Below are positions 37,662 through 46,698 of a DNA stretch of 64,000 nt, piece after piece; position 1 is the stretch's first letter, and every line of letters starts with the position of its first letter. The position numbers were made by a program, and so were the translations under genes. The stretch comes from Rhodocyclaceae bacterium (GTDB lineage: Bacteria > Pseudomonadota > Gammaproteobacteria > Burkholderiales > Rhodocyclaceae), in assembly GCA_016718525.1 (NCBI GenBank), contig JADKDD010000002.1:248001-312000 (forward strand), in the 5' to 3' direction. The notes under the pieces were generated by a model. That model worked only from the letters and a program-made list of their open reading frames with translations. It was not told the DNA's origin and did not search any database.

Positions 37662-38051
37662 ATGAAAATTGACATCAAGACCAGTGGCTTCCCGCTGACT
37701 GACGCGCTTAAGCAACATGCCGAAAGACGGCTGCATTTCGCCCTGAGTTGGGCAGACGGTCACGTTCGCCGCAGTGCCGTCCGGCTGTCAGACGAGAACG
37801 GCCCACGCGGCGGCAATGACAAGCGCTGCCAGATTCAACTGACAGCGAACGGTTATGAAGCTGATTCCATAATCGTCATTGAAGAGGTGCAGGACGATTT
37901 GTATGCGGCCATCGACCGGGCTGCCGATCGTGCTGGCCGCACCCTTGCGCGCAAGTTGCAACGCGACCGGCAACGGGTACGAGGTCAGCGCCGTCAGGTA
38001 CTCTGGTCTGAAATCAAGCTCAACGATCCGGTCACCTCAGTTCCCAGTTAA
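37662..38051 (+). CDS. Ribosome hibernation factor (HPF/RaiA family)
   Basis: Binds the 30S decoding region and silences ribosomes in stress or stationary phase. Features: KIDIKTSGFPLTDALKQHAE at the start and the second helix DDLYAAIDRAADRAGRTLAR. The short-form length (129 residues) with a basic tail lacks the long-HPF dimerisation domain. ATG 37662 is chosen because AGGAG lies at the right spacing; in-frame ATGs at 37656 and 37617 are alternatives. Confidence 0.85.
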   Translation: MKIDIKTSGFPLTDALKQHAERRLHFALSWADGHVRRSAVRLSDENGPRGGNDKRCQIQLTANGYEADSIIVIEEVQDDLYAAIDRAADRAGRTLARKLQRDRQRVRGQRRQVLWSEIKLNDPVTSVPS

Positions 38052-38090
38052 CACGGAGAGAAATTTGTTCCCATTTCATCAGGAGGCATC

Positions 38091-38774
38091 ATGAGTACAT
38101 CCATCATCATCAGCCATTCGCCCGGCCAGGCAACCAACGCCGAATCCGCCATTGCGACCCACCGGGTGTTGCGCAACACCTACCTGTTGTTGTCGCTAAC
38201 GCTATTGTTCAGCGCCGCCACCGCGACATTGACCGCTGTAATGAACTTGCCTTCGCCGGGGATACTGTTGACCTTGGTTGGCTACTTTGGGTTACTGTTC
38301 CTGACCACCAAACTGCGTAACAGTGCGGGTGGTGTCTTGTCCGTGTTCGCCCTCACCGGTTTCATGGGTTACACGCTGGGACCGATTCTCAACAATTACC
38401 TCGCGTTGCCCAACGGCGCGCAAGTGGTCGGTATGGCCATGGGTGGCACCGGCGCGATTTTCATCGGGCTCTCAGGCTATGTGCTGGCCACCAAACGTGA
38501 CTTCAGTGCGATGCGCGGATTTCTGTTGGTGGGAATCATTACTGCGTTTCTTGCCAGCCTGGCGGCAGTGATCTTTTCTATCCCTGCGCTGTCACTGACG
38601 GTATCGGCCGCGATGGTATTGCTGATGTCCGGGATGATTCTGCACGAGACATCCAACATCATCAATGGTGGCGAAACAAACTACGTGATGGCCACGGTTG
38701 GACTGTTTGTCTCCGTATTCAACCTGTTCATCAGCCTGATGCAATTGCTCGGATTCATGAGTGCTGACGACTGA
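38091..38774 (+). CDS. yccA: BI-1/YccA family membrane protein
   Basis: Seven-helix Bax-inhibitor-1 family protein; YccA relatives modulate the FtsH protease. RVLRNTYLLLSLTLLFSA, TGFMGYTLGPILNNYLAL and the C-terminal HETSNIINGGETNYVMATV are family motifs. AGGAGG lies 5 bases before the ATG. It follows the hibernation factor by 39 bases and ends at an intrinsic terminator. Confidence 0.92.
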   Translation: MSTSIIISHSPGQATNAESAIATHRVLRNTYLLLSLTLLFSAATATLTAVMNLPSPGILLTLVGYFGLLFLTTKLRNSAGGVLSVFALTGFMGYTLGPILNNYLALPNGAQVVGMAMGGTGAIFIGLSGYVLATKRDFSAMRGFLLVGIITAFLASLAAVIFSIPALSLTVSAAMVLLMSGMILHETSNIINGGETNYVMATVGLFVSVFNLFISLMQLLGFMSADD

Positions 38775-38792
38775 TTTTCCGGACCACAAAGC

Positions 38793-38823
38793 AATCCCGT
38801 CGGCAAAGGCCGCGGGATTTTTG
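38793..38823 (+). terminator. Intrinsic terminator after yccA
   Basis: Stem AATCCCG / CGGGATT with an inner CGGC/GCCG pairing, followed by TTTTTG on the plus strand. Confidence 0.85.
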
Positions 38824-38891
38824 TCATCATGACGATCGCCACTCGCGGGCTATTGCGGTGTTATCGATTTCAGAGGCCGCAGGATTAACGC

Positions 38892-39548
38892 TCAAAGCGC
38901 TTCCGACTCAACAATCTTGACGCCGGGTTTGCCGGAAATAACGCCATCCAAAAGGGCGGCGGCGATTTTCCCGGCTGTGACCGGAAGATACCGCTTGGGG
39001 ATCAATGGCTTGAACAAGTGCGCCGCCAACAGACCAAGTTTCTCGCCGGTCCGGGTTGTTTCACGCTCGGCATCTATCAGCGATGGGCGGACAATAGTCA
39101 AGCTTGGATAAGCACGTGCGGTGATCTGTTCTTCGGCATCGCCCTTGGTACGCAAATAAAAATTGGGGGAGAGCGCATTGGCACCCAAAGACGAGTTCAA
39201 ACCAAAACGCGTTGCCCCGGCTTCTTTCGCCAGACGGGCAATCGTGACCGGAAGTTCGAGGTCGATTGCGGCGAACGCTTCCCTGGATCCGGCAATTTTG
39301 ATGGTCGTGCCCAGCGTACATATCACCGCATTAACACTGCACCATACCGGGCGATGCGGCAACGCAGAAAAATCGACGATGATGTTTTCGAGTTTCGGAT
39401 TGGCTGGAAATTTTTCAGCATCCAGCGGCCGGCGCGTTACTGCGCAGATTGCGCTGATTCGTTCATCGGCGAGCCCCAGTTTGAGCACTTCCTGACCCAC
39501 GGCACCGGTCGCGCCAACTAGCAGTAGTCTCAATGTCTTGGCCTTCAT
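38892..39548 (-). CDS. NAD(P)-binding oxidoreductase-like protein (HTATIP2/TIP30-type)
   Basis: Atypical short-chain dehydrogenase of 218 residues. Dinucleotide-binding start LLLVGATGAVGQEVLKL, DVIICTLGTT-like strand (VICTLGTTIK), GLNSSLGANALSPNFYLRTKG with a Tyr-x-x-x-Lys-type pair, and ITARAYPSLTIVRPSLI. Relatives include TIP30 and electron-transfer-associated proteins; no substrate is known. It is the gene downstream of pntB, separated by a long copy of the dispersed repeat. Confidence 0.82.
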   Translation of the reverse strand: MKAKTLRLLLVGATGAVGQEVLKLGLADERISAICAVTRRPLDAEKFPANPKLENIIVDFSALPHRPVWCSVNAVICTLGTTIKIAGSREAFAAIDLELPVTIARLAKEAGATRFGLNSSLGANALSPNFYLRTKGDAEEQITARAYPSLTIVRPSLIDAERETTRTGEKLGLLAAHLFKPLIPKRYLPVTAGKIAAALLDGVISGKPGVKIVESEAL

Positions 39549-39579
39549 CGTAATTGAGCAACGTCCACTGCAACCGCGT

Positions 39580-39632
39580 TGGCGCTCAGCGAGGCGGACA
39601 TTCCGCCATGCAGATCACGCCAGCACCAACTA
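39580..39632 (-). repeat. Dispersed repeat, long form, intergenic copy
   Basis: Reverse-oriented: left half GTTGGTGCTGGCG, then about 35 bp that can fold (TGGCG ... CGCCA), then CGCGGTT. About 85% identical to the long copy in the chelatase gene over some 50 bp. Lies between pntB and the oxidoreductase gene. Confidence 0.75.
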
Positions 39633-39642
39633 ACAAAATTAA

Positions 39643-41064
39643 TCACGTTTTTAGCGCTGCCAGGACTTCGTCCAACATCTTCTTGGCATCGCCAAACAGC
39701 ATTCGGTTGTTGTCTTTGTAGAACAAAGGATTGTCTACCCCGGCATAACCAGACGCCATGCCGCGCTTCATCACAATCGACGTCTTTGCTTTCCAGACTT
39801 CCAGCACCGGCATACCGGCAATCGGGCTACCCGGATCGTCCTGCGCACTCGGGTTCACAATGTCGTTGGCGCCGATCACCATGCACACATCGGTGACCGG
39901 AAAGTCGTCGTTGATTTCGTCCATTTCCATCACGATGTCGTAAGGGACTTTGGCTTCGGCCAATAACACGTTCATATGGCCCGGCATGCGCCCGGCCACC
40001 GGATGAATGCCGAAGCGGATATTCACGCCTTTCTCACGCAGGAGTTTGGTGATCTCATAGACAGTGTGTTGCGCTTGTGCGACTGCCATCCCGTAGCCGG
40101 GAACGATCACCACCGACTTGGCGTCGCGCAATAACTCGGCCGTTTCAACCGCGCTGACCGGCGTGACTTCACCCGCCGGTTCGCCACTGGTCGCAGCCGC
40201 TGGTGTCCCGCCGCTGGTGCCGAAGCCGCCTCCAATTACGCTAAGGAAATGGCGATTCATCGCGCGGCACATGATGTACGAAAGGATCGCGCCGGACGAA
40301 CCGACAAGTGCACCGGTCACGATCAGCAAATCATTCGAGAGCATGAACCCGGTCGCTGCTGCTGCCCATCCGGAATAACTGTTGAGCATCGACACGACTA
40401 CCGGCATGTCGGCACCGCCGATCGACATCACCATATGGACACCGAAGAGCAGTGCAATGACGGTCATGATCACCAGTGGTGTCATGCCGTTGGTAACGGA
40501 ATGCGCGCCAAGGAACTGTGCACCGAAAAATATCACCAACAACAATGCGGCGAGGTTCAGGAAATGCTTGCCGGGCAGAATCAAAGGTGTGCCACTGATC
40601 CGCGCAGAAAGTTTGCCAAAGGCAATCAACGAGCCGGACAAGGTAACGGCACCAATCAAAACACCGATATACACCTCAACATGATGAATGGTTTTTTCCG
40701 CTGCAGTGAAACTCGCTGAAGCGCTTGGATCGACGTAGCTTGCATAACCCACAAGCACGGCAGCCAGACCAACCAGGCTGTGCATCAGGGCGACCAGTTC
40801 CGGCATTTGCGTCATCTGCACGGTGCGCGCGGCGTAGATGCCTATGCTACCGCCCACTGCCATCGCGCCGACGATCCAGCCGATGCCGGCAGGGGTGACG
40901 CGTGGGCCGAACACAGTGGCGACCACTGCAATGGTCATGCCAATCATGCCGTACAGATTGCCGCGACGGGAGCTTGCCGGATTCGACAAGCCGCCCAGGC
41001 TAAGAATGAAAAGTATCGTTGCGCCAATATAGGCGACGGTTGCCAGATTTTCCGAGAACAACAT
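39643..41064 (-). CDS. pntB: NAD(P) transhydrogenase subunit beta
   Basis: Membrane and NADP(H)-binding subunit of proton-translocating transhydrogenase. About nine helices (~1-270) are followed by domain III: SVVIVPGYGMAVAQAQH, IHPVAGRMPGHMNVLLAEA, VIGANDIVNPSAQDDP and KRGMASGYAGVDNPLF. ATG 41064 with AAGGAG six to eight bases upstream decides the start. It follows pntA by 10 bases. Confidence 0.95.
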   Translation of the reverse strand: MLFSENLATVAYIGATILFILSLGGLSNPASSRRGNLYGMIGMTIAVVATVFGPRVTPAGIGWIVGAMAVGGSIGIYAARTVQMTQMPELVALMHSLVGLAAVLVGYASYVDPSASASFTAAEKTIHHVEVYIGVLIGAVTLSGSLIAFGKLSARISGTPLILPGKHFLNLAALLLVIFFGAQFLGAHSVTNGMTPLVIMTVIALLFGVHMVMSIGGADMPVVVSMLNSYSGWAAAATGFMLSNDLLIVTGALVGSSGAILSYIMCRAMNRHFLSVIGGGFGTSGGTPAAATSGEPAGEVTPVSAVETAELLRDAKSVVIVPGYGMAVAQAQHTVYEITKLLREKGVNIRFGIHPVAGRMPGHMNVLLAEAKVPYDIVMEMDEINDDFPVTDVCMVIGANDIVNPSAQDDPGSPIAGMPVLEVWKAKTSIVMKRGMASGYAGVDNPLFYKDNNRMLFGDAKKMLDEVLAALKT

Positions 41065-41074
41065 CGTCGTCTCC

Positions 41075-42679
41075 TTATTTACGGAACATGGCCAACATGC
41101 GCTGGGTGACCGCAAAGCCACCGAACATGTTGATCGCAGTGAGCACAATAGCGGCCACCGAGAGCCAGCGAATCAATTCATCGGGTCGCTCGCCAGTGAC
41201 GCTTCCGGGCGGCAAGCCGGTGAGGAGCGGCGGCGCAATCTGCACCAGGGCACCGATTGCAATGATGCTGCTGATGGCATTGGTGACGCTCATTAACGGT
41301 GTGTGCAGCGCAGGGGTGACATTCCACACCACCATATAACCCACAAAACATGCCAGCACGAACACCGTGAAATGCCCGAGGAACGCCGCCGGCGCATTGG
41401 CCCCGACAAACCAGAACAACGCTGCAGCGACCCCAAACATGATCGCCAGCGTGTTGCCCGCCATCGGCTCGCTTGGCGCACCGTGGCCCTGAGCTTTCTT
41501 TTGCACCGCTGCAACCGGTTTTGCCGCTACTGACGCGGCAGCAGGTTTTAGTGGTGGTGGTGGCCAGCTGATATTGCCATCCTTGATGACTGTGAGGCCG
41601 CGGATAGCATCGTCTTCCATGTTGACATCAATGACGCCATCTTTTGTCTTGCACAGTTCCTCGCTGAGGCGGAACAGGTTGGTGCCATAAAGCGTCGACG
41701 ATTGTTTGGCCAGACGCGAGGCCAGGTCGGTATAACCGACGATGGTGACGCCGTGTCTGACTACCGCCTGACCGGGCTCGGTCAGCTCACAGTTGCCACC
41801 CTGTTCGGCGGCCATGTCGACAATCACACTGCCGGGCTTCATGCTCTTGACCATCTCGGCCGTGATCAGCTTGGGCGCCGGCTTACCTGGAATCAACGCG
41901 GTGGTAATGATGATGTCCACCTCTCTGGCTTGCTTGGCATACATCTCACGTTGGGCCTGCTGGAAGCCCTCGCTCATCACCTTGGCATAGCCGCCGCCAC
42001 CGGAACCTTCTTCGACGAAATCGACTTTAACGAATTCACCGCCGAGCGAAACTACCTGGTCGGCGACTTCGGCACGGGTGTCATTGGCTCTTACGATAGC
42101 GCCCAAACTCGCCGCAGTGCCGATTGCCGCCAAACCGGCGACGCCCGCACCAGCGATAAAGACCTTGGCCGGAGGTACTTTGCCGGCAGCGGTGATTTGT
42201 CCGTTGAAGAAACGGCCGAAGACGTTAGCCGCTTCGATCACCGCGCGGTAGCCGGTGACCCCGGCCTGGGAAGTCAGGGCGTCCATCTTTTGCGCACGGC
42301 TCAGCATCCTCGGCAACGCGTCGATAGCCAGCACCGTAACCTGCTTCGCCGCCAATTGCTGCATGAGTTCCGGGTTCTGTGCCGGCCAAACGAAGCTAAT
42401 CAGGGTTTGACCCACGTGCATCAGTGCAACTTCGTCAGTGCTCGGTCCGCGTACTTTGAACACGATGTCGGCAGCTGCCCAAAGATTGGCAGCGCCATCA
42501 ATCACTTCGGCACCTGCGGCACGATAGCTTTCATCACTGAAGTTCGCCGGGTCACCCGCACCAGATTCAACGGCGACTGCAAACCCCAGCTTGATCAATT
42601 TTTCGACGACATCGGGCACACTCGCCACGCGCTTCTCGCCGGCAAAAATTTCTTTCGGTATACCGATCTTCAGTCCCAT
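41075..42679 (-). CDS. pntA: NAD(P) transhydrogenase subunit alpha (fused alpha-1/alpha-2)
   Basis: Hydride transfer from NADH to NADP+ coupled to proton entry. Domain I (~1-375) has IGIPKEIFAGEKRVASVP, FIAGAGVAGLAAIGTAASLG (NAD site) and DMAAEQGGNCELTEPG. A Pro/Ala/Lys linker (~380-420) is followed by four helices (~425-530) with PALHTPLMSVTNAISSI. The fused form is the E. coli type, whereas many alphaproteobacteria split it. AGGGGGG lies upstream of ATG 42679. Confidence 0.95.
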   Translation of the reverse strand: MGLKIGIPKEIFAGEKRVASVPDVVEKLIKLGFAVAVESGAGDPANFSDESYRAAGAEVIDGAANLWAAADIVFKVRGPSTDEVALMHVGQTLISFVWPAQNPELMQQLAAKQVTVLAIDALPRMLSRAQKMDALTSQAGVTGYRAVIEAANVFGRFFNGQITAAGKVPPAKVFIAGAGVAGLAAIGTAASLGAIVRANDTRAEVADQVVSLGGEFVKVDFVEEGSGGGGYAKVMSEGFQQAQREMYAKQAREVDIIITTALIPGKPAPKLITAEMVKSMKPGSVIVDMAAEQGGNCELTEPGQAVVRHGVTIVGYTDLASRLAKQSSTLYGTNLFRLSEELCKTKDGVIDVNMEDDAIRGLTVIKDGNISWPPPPLKPAAASVAAKPVAAVQKKAQGHGAPSEPMAGNTLAIMFGVAAALFWFVGANAPAAFLGHFTVFVLACFVGYMVVWNVTPALHTPLMSVTNAISSIIAIGALVQIAPPLLTGLPPGSVTGERPDELIRWLSVAAIVLTAINMFGGFAVTQRMLAMFRK

Positions 42680-42826
42680 ACATCCCCCCTAACCCAAGTC
42701 GTCAAATTCCTTGTTGATCCATGTTAGCCCAGACCATGCCTCATCGCAAAATCATGCCAGAGCAAATCAACTGATCTTTGACGAGCGTCAATAAAAAGGG
42801 AGGGGGGTTTGGATCCCGCCGGTTGC

Positions 42827-44092
42827 TTAAGCATCCTCAGCCAAACGTTGGTCAATCAACTCGACCCAGTGTTTGACCTCAATATCTGTACCCCCGGCGA
42901 GATGTGAAATGCAACCCACATTGGCGCTGGCGATAGTGCGCGTGCGCACACCGGAGGCCGATGGCGCGAGCAAGGCGGCGAGCTTGTTGTCCCGTAGTTG
43001 CTGCGAAATCTGCGCCTGCAGTATCGAGTAGGTACCAGCCGAACCACAGCACAAATGGCTATCGACTACCGGGGTCAGTGTAAATCCGGCAGCGCTCAGC
43101 AGTTTCTCCGCCATGCCGCGAATCTGCAAGCCGTGCTGCAAGGTGCATGGGCTATGGAAGGCAATCTGTTTCGCTGCATCATCCGGCGGCGGCAGGCCTG
43201 AGAGGATGCGCTGCAGGCGTTCGGACTCGGCGGTCAAAATTTCAGTGATATCGCGCGTCAGCAGCGCCACTCGTGCGGCTTTGTGGCGATAGTCCGGATC
43301 ATCTTGCAACAGGTGGCCGTAGTCCCGAACTTGAACGCCACAGGCCGACGCGGTCATCACGATGGCTTCGGCGCCTGCTTCCAGCAGGGGCCACCAGGCG
43401 TCGATGTTTCGACGCGCATCGTCGCGCGCCGCCTCAGGATCGCCAAGATGAAAACGCACTGCGCCGCAGCAACCTGCGCTACCAGCTTGCAGCATCGAAA
43501 TCCCAAGACGGTCCAACACCCGTGCCGCCGCGCCGTTGATATTCGGGTACATCGATGGTTGCACGCAGCCGCCTAAAGCAATCACTTGGCGCGCATGCTT
43601 GCCGGTCTCAGGCAATGGACCGGCCGAGCTAAGCGGTGGCACTTTGGCTTTGATGCCGCGAGGCAGCAATGGCCGCACCATTTGCCCGAACTTTAATGCG
43701 GTACCAAACAAGCCTGATCGCGGCAGGAAATTTCGCATCCCGGCCCGCAGCGCTGCATCAGCACCTGTGCGCGGCACCTGTTCGTCGACAATCTCACGGC
43801 CGATATCGAGCAGGCGCGAATATTTGACGCCAGATGGACAGGTGGTTTCGCAGGAGCGGCAGGTCAGGCAGCGATCAAGGTGCAGCTGGGTTTTTTGCGT
43901 GGGCTTTTCGCCTTCGAGTACTTGCTTGATCAGGTAAATCCGTCCGCGCGGGCCGTCAAGCTCGTCACCGAGCAATTGGTAGGTGGGGCAGGTCGCCGTG
44001 CAAAAGCCACAATGCACACAGGTGCGCAAAATGGCTTCAGCTTCCTTGCCGTGGGTGGTATCGCGAACGAAATCGGCGAGATGAGTTTCCAT
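42827..44092 (-). CDS. glcF: Glycolate oxidase iron-sulfur subunit
   Basis: Electron-transfer subunit of glycolate oxidase. Two 4Fe-4S motifs, CVHCGFCTATCP and CLTCRSCETTCP, at residues ~22-35 and ~72-85, then two CCG-type cysteine domains (CCGAVRFHLG and CCGSAGTYSI). Start ATG 44092, eight bases after the glcE stop; the longer upstream frame overlaps glcE and is not family-like. 421 residues, normal. Last gene of the glcDEF set. Confidence 0.94.
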   Translation of the reverse strand: METHLADFVRDTTHGKEAEAILRTCVHCGFCTATCPTYQLLGDELDGPRGRIYLIKQVLEGEKPTQKTQLHLDRCLTCRSCETTCPSGVKYSRLLDIGREIVDEQVPRTGADAALRAGMRNFLPRSGLFGTALKFGQMVRPLLPRGIKAKVPPLSSAGPLPETGKHARQVIALGGCVQPSMYPNINGAAARVLDRLGISMLQAGSAGCCGAVRFHLGDPEAARDDARRNIDAWWPLLEAGAEAIVMTASACGVQVRDYGHLLQDDPDYRHKAARVALLTRDITEILTAESERLQRILSGLPPPDDAAKQIAFHSPCTLQHGLQIRGMAEKLLSAAGFTLTPVVDSHLCCGSAGTYSILQAQISQQLRDNKLAALLAPSASGVRTRTIASANVGCISHLAGGTDIEVKHWVELIDQRLAEDA

Positions 44093-44099
44093 GAGCTGG

Positions 44100-45185
44100 T
44101 CAGAGTTCCGGATTGAGTCGACCGTGGCCGAAAATGCCATGCGGGTCAAAAACGTGTTTGAGTGCCTGATGCAGTTTGAGCACACCGGGGGCCAGCGGCG
44201 CGAAGACGTTTTCTCTCCCTGCTGTGGTGCGGAATGCAGTGGCGGTTGCACTGATGCTCTTGGCTAAGGCATGAACCTCGTCGAACTCGGCATCTGAATG
44301 AAACCAGCGCTGCGCACCACCCCACTCAACCAAGGTTCTGTCGGTCGAAATCACGGGCGGGGTAACTGAAGGTGTAGACAATCGCCACAATGTCGCGCCC
44401 GCAGTATTCGCACAAAAAAACGTGTGCTTGCCGTCGCGCAGTGAAGTCCAAAACAACTGCGCGTCAGTCTCATCTACCGGAGAACCGCCCAAGCTCAACT
44501 TCGCGGCGCGTACTGCCGGTTCGGCGCCGGATAAACGAATCGACATCACCCCATCAACCCAGCAGCTTGCGGAAATCGGCAGTGGCTCGCCGCCCCATCG
44601 ATTCAGCATTTCCAGCGCCCGCTGCTGATCAACCTCAAGGCGTATGGTTGCCTCATGCATCGGCACGGGCAGCACCTTCAGCGACACATCGAGAATCACA
44701 CCAAGGCAGCCCATGCTGCCAGCCATCAGCCGCGACACATCGTAACCGGCAACGTTTTTCATGACCTCGCCGCCGAACTTCAATTCACGACCGGCACCAT
44801 CCATCATCCGCAAACCCAGAACGAAATCGCGCAGCGCCCCGGCGGAAGCACGGCGCGGTCCGGACAAACCCGCAGCAACCGCACCGCCGATCGTGGCGTC
44901 TGCCAGGTCGTCGCCAAAGCGTGGTGGCTCAAACGGCAGAAACTGACGGCGTGCCGCCAGCACCAACTCAAGCTCTTGCAGCGTGGTTCCGGCCTTGACC
45001 GTCACCACCAATTCGCTCGGGTCGTAGCTGACGATCCCGCTGTGTGCTCTGGTGTCCAGGAGATTGCTTTCGAGTCGCCCGCCGGGTGCGCCGCCGTAAA
45101 AATCCTTGCTGCCGCCACCACGAATCCTTAACGGTGTGCGCAGCATAATTTGTCGGCGGAACTCGTCGATAGTCGTGCTGCTCAT
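44100..45185 (-). CDS. glcE: Glycolate oxidase FAD-binding subunit
   Basis: Second FAD-domain subunit of glycolate oxidase. PCMH-type FAD fold with LRIRGGGSKDFYGG, LPFEPPRFGDDLADATIGGAVA, GPRRASAGALRDFVLGLRMM, and KNVAGYDVSRLMAGSMGCLG. 361 residues, typical. The start codon overlaps the glcD stop (TAATG), so translation is coupled. Confidence 0.94.
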   Translation of the reverse strand: MSSTTIDEFRRQIMLRTPLRIRGGGSKDFYGGAPGGRLESNLLDTRAHSGIVSYDPSELVVTVKAGTTLQELELVLAARRQFLPFEPPRFGDDLADATIGGAVAAGLSGPRRASAGALRDFVLGLRMMDGAGRELKFGGEVMKNVAGYDVSRLMAGSMGCLGVILDVSLKVLPVPMHEATIRLEVDQQRALEMLNRWGGEPLPISASCWVDGVMSIRLSGAEPAVRAAKLSLGGSPVDETDAQLFWTSLRDGKHTFFCANTAGATLWRLSTPSVTPPVISTDRTLVEWGGAQRWFHSDAEFDEVHALAKSISATATAFRTTAGRENVFAPLAPGVLKLHQALKHVFDPHGIFGHGRLNPEL

Positions 45186-46696
45186 TACAGGCGCTCGATT
45201 TCAGGGAAGGCAGTCTGACCGCCATGGACATGCATGCGGCCGAACTCGGCACAGCGGTGCAAGCTGGGCACCGCTTTGCCGGGATTCAGCAAACCGCGCG
45301 GATCAAAGGCCGCCTTGACCCCGTGGAACATGGTTAATTCGTCACTCACAAATTGCCCGCACATGGCGTCTATTTTTTCAAAACCGACGCCATGTTCGCC
45401 AGTAATCGTGCCGCCAAAGTCCACCGACAATTTCAGAATATCGGCGCCGAAAGCTTCGGTGCGCGCCAACTCACCTGGCACGTTGGCGTCATACAAAATC
45501 AATGGGTGCAAGTTACCGTCACCGGCATGAAACACATTCATGCAGCGCAAGCCATATTTCTTTTCCATTCCTGTTATCGCGATGAGCATGTCGGCCAGGC
45601 GGCGCTTTGGAATGGTGCCGTCCATGCAATAGTAATCTGGGGAGACGCGTCCGGCGGCAGGAAATGCAGCCTTGCGTCCGGCCCAAAACAACATGCGCTC
45701 GGCCTCGGATTGCGAAACGCGAAGTTCGGTCGCGCCGTTGCCTTCGAGTACGGCTTTCATGCGTGCGATTTCGTCCGCCACCTCCTCTTTGGTGCCGTCC
45801 GATTCGCAAAGTAATATTGCCGCCGCATTGATATCGTAACCAGCTTTGACAAACGGTTCGACCGCGCGTACCGCCGGCTGATCCATCATTTCCAGACCGG
45901 CCGGAATAATCCCGGCGGCGATCACCGCGGCGACCGCATCACCGGCCCGACGGACATCATCAAAACTGGCAAGAATGCACTGTGCGGCTTGCGGTTTAGG
46001 GGTGAGTTTGACGGTAATTTCGGTGGCCACACCGAGCATTCCCTCTGAGCCAATGAACAACGCCAGCAAATCCAATCCGGCAGTGTCCAGCGCATCACTG
46101 CCGAACTCGACAATCTCGCTGTTGGCCAACACCACGCGCACGCGCAAGACGTTGTGCAGGGTTAAGCCGTATTTCAAACAATGCACGCCGCCCGAATTTT
46201 CGGCAACATTGCCGCCGATCGAGCAGGCGATCTGCGAACTCGGGTCAGGTGCGTAATACAAGCCATATTGGGTTACCGCTTCCGAAATCGCCAGATTGCG
46301 CACGCCAGGTTGCACCACTGCAGTTCGTGCATTCCTGTCCACGCGCAGGATGCGTTTTAGTTTCGCTAGTGAAAGTACTACCCCATGCTCATGCGGCATT
46401 GCGCCGCCTGAAAGTCCTGTGCCAGCACCCCGTGCAACCACCGGCACGCCGGCTTCGTAACAGGCGCGCATGACGGCAACCACCTGTGCTTCGTTCTCCG
46501 GCAAGGCAACCGCCAGCGGCACGCGGCGATAGGCCGAGAGACCATCACACTCGTAAGGCAAGAGATCTTCCTTGACATGCAGCCATGCGCCTTCTGGCAG
46601 CACCGCATCAAGTTTGGCCAGCAGGGTTGCGCGATCGGCATTGGCGAAATCCTGATCGCTATTTGCAGTGTGCACTAGGTTCAATGAACGCTGCAT
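45185..46696 (-). CDS. glcD: Glycolate oxidase catalytic subunit
   Basis: FAD enzyme oxidising glycolate to glyoxylate. PCMH domain with VVARGAGTGLSGGAMPHEHG, DPSSQIACSIGGNVAENSGG, FIGSEGMLGVATEITVKL, and the C-terminal FGGTITGEHGVGFEK with HAGDGNLHPL. 503 residues, slightly longer N-terminus. First gene of glcDEF and 3 bases downstream of the glycerate kinase gene. Confidence 0.95.
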   Translation of the reverse strand: MQRSLNLVHTANSDQDFANADRATLLAKLDAVLPEGAWLHVKEDLLPYECDGLSAYRRVPLAVALPENEAQVVAVMRACYEAGVPVVARGAGTGLSGGAMPHEHGVVLSLAKLKRILRVDRNARTAVVQPGVRNLAISEAVTQYGLYYAPDPSSQIACSIGGNVAENSGGVHCLKYGLTLHNVLRVRVVLANSEIVEFGSDALDTAGLDLLALFIGSEGMLGVATEITVKLTPKPQAAQCILASFDDVRRAGDAVAAVIAAGIIPAGLEMMDQPAVRAVEPFVKAGYDINAAAILLCESDGTKEEVADEIARMKAVLEGNGATELRVSQSEAERMLFWAGRKAAFPAAGRVSPDYYCMDGTIPKRRLADMLIAITGMEKKYGLRCMNVFHAGDGNLHPLILYDANVPGELARTEAFGADILKLSVDFGGTITGEHGVGFEKIDAMCGQFVSDELTMFHGVKAAFDPRGLLNPGKAVPSLHRCAEFGRMHVHGGQTAFPEIERL

Positions 46697-46698
46697 AG

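Noticed and set aside
41675..41700. Repeat-like GGTTGGTGCC in pntA
   Set aside because: Encodes the conserved YGTNLFRLSEEL region of PntA; chance similarity.
44951..44966. Further repeat copy (CAGCACCAACT) in glcE
   Set aside because: Only 11 bases match, there is no right half, and the protein (LELVLAARRQ) is normal for the family.
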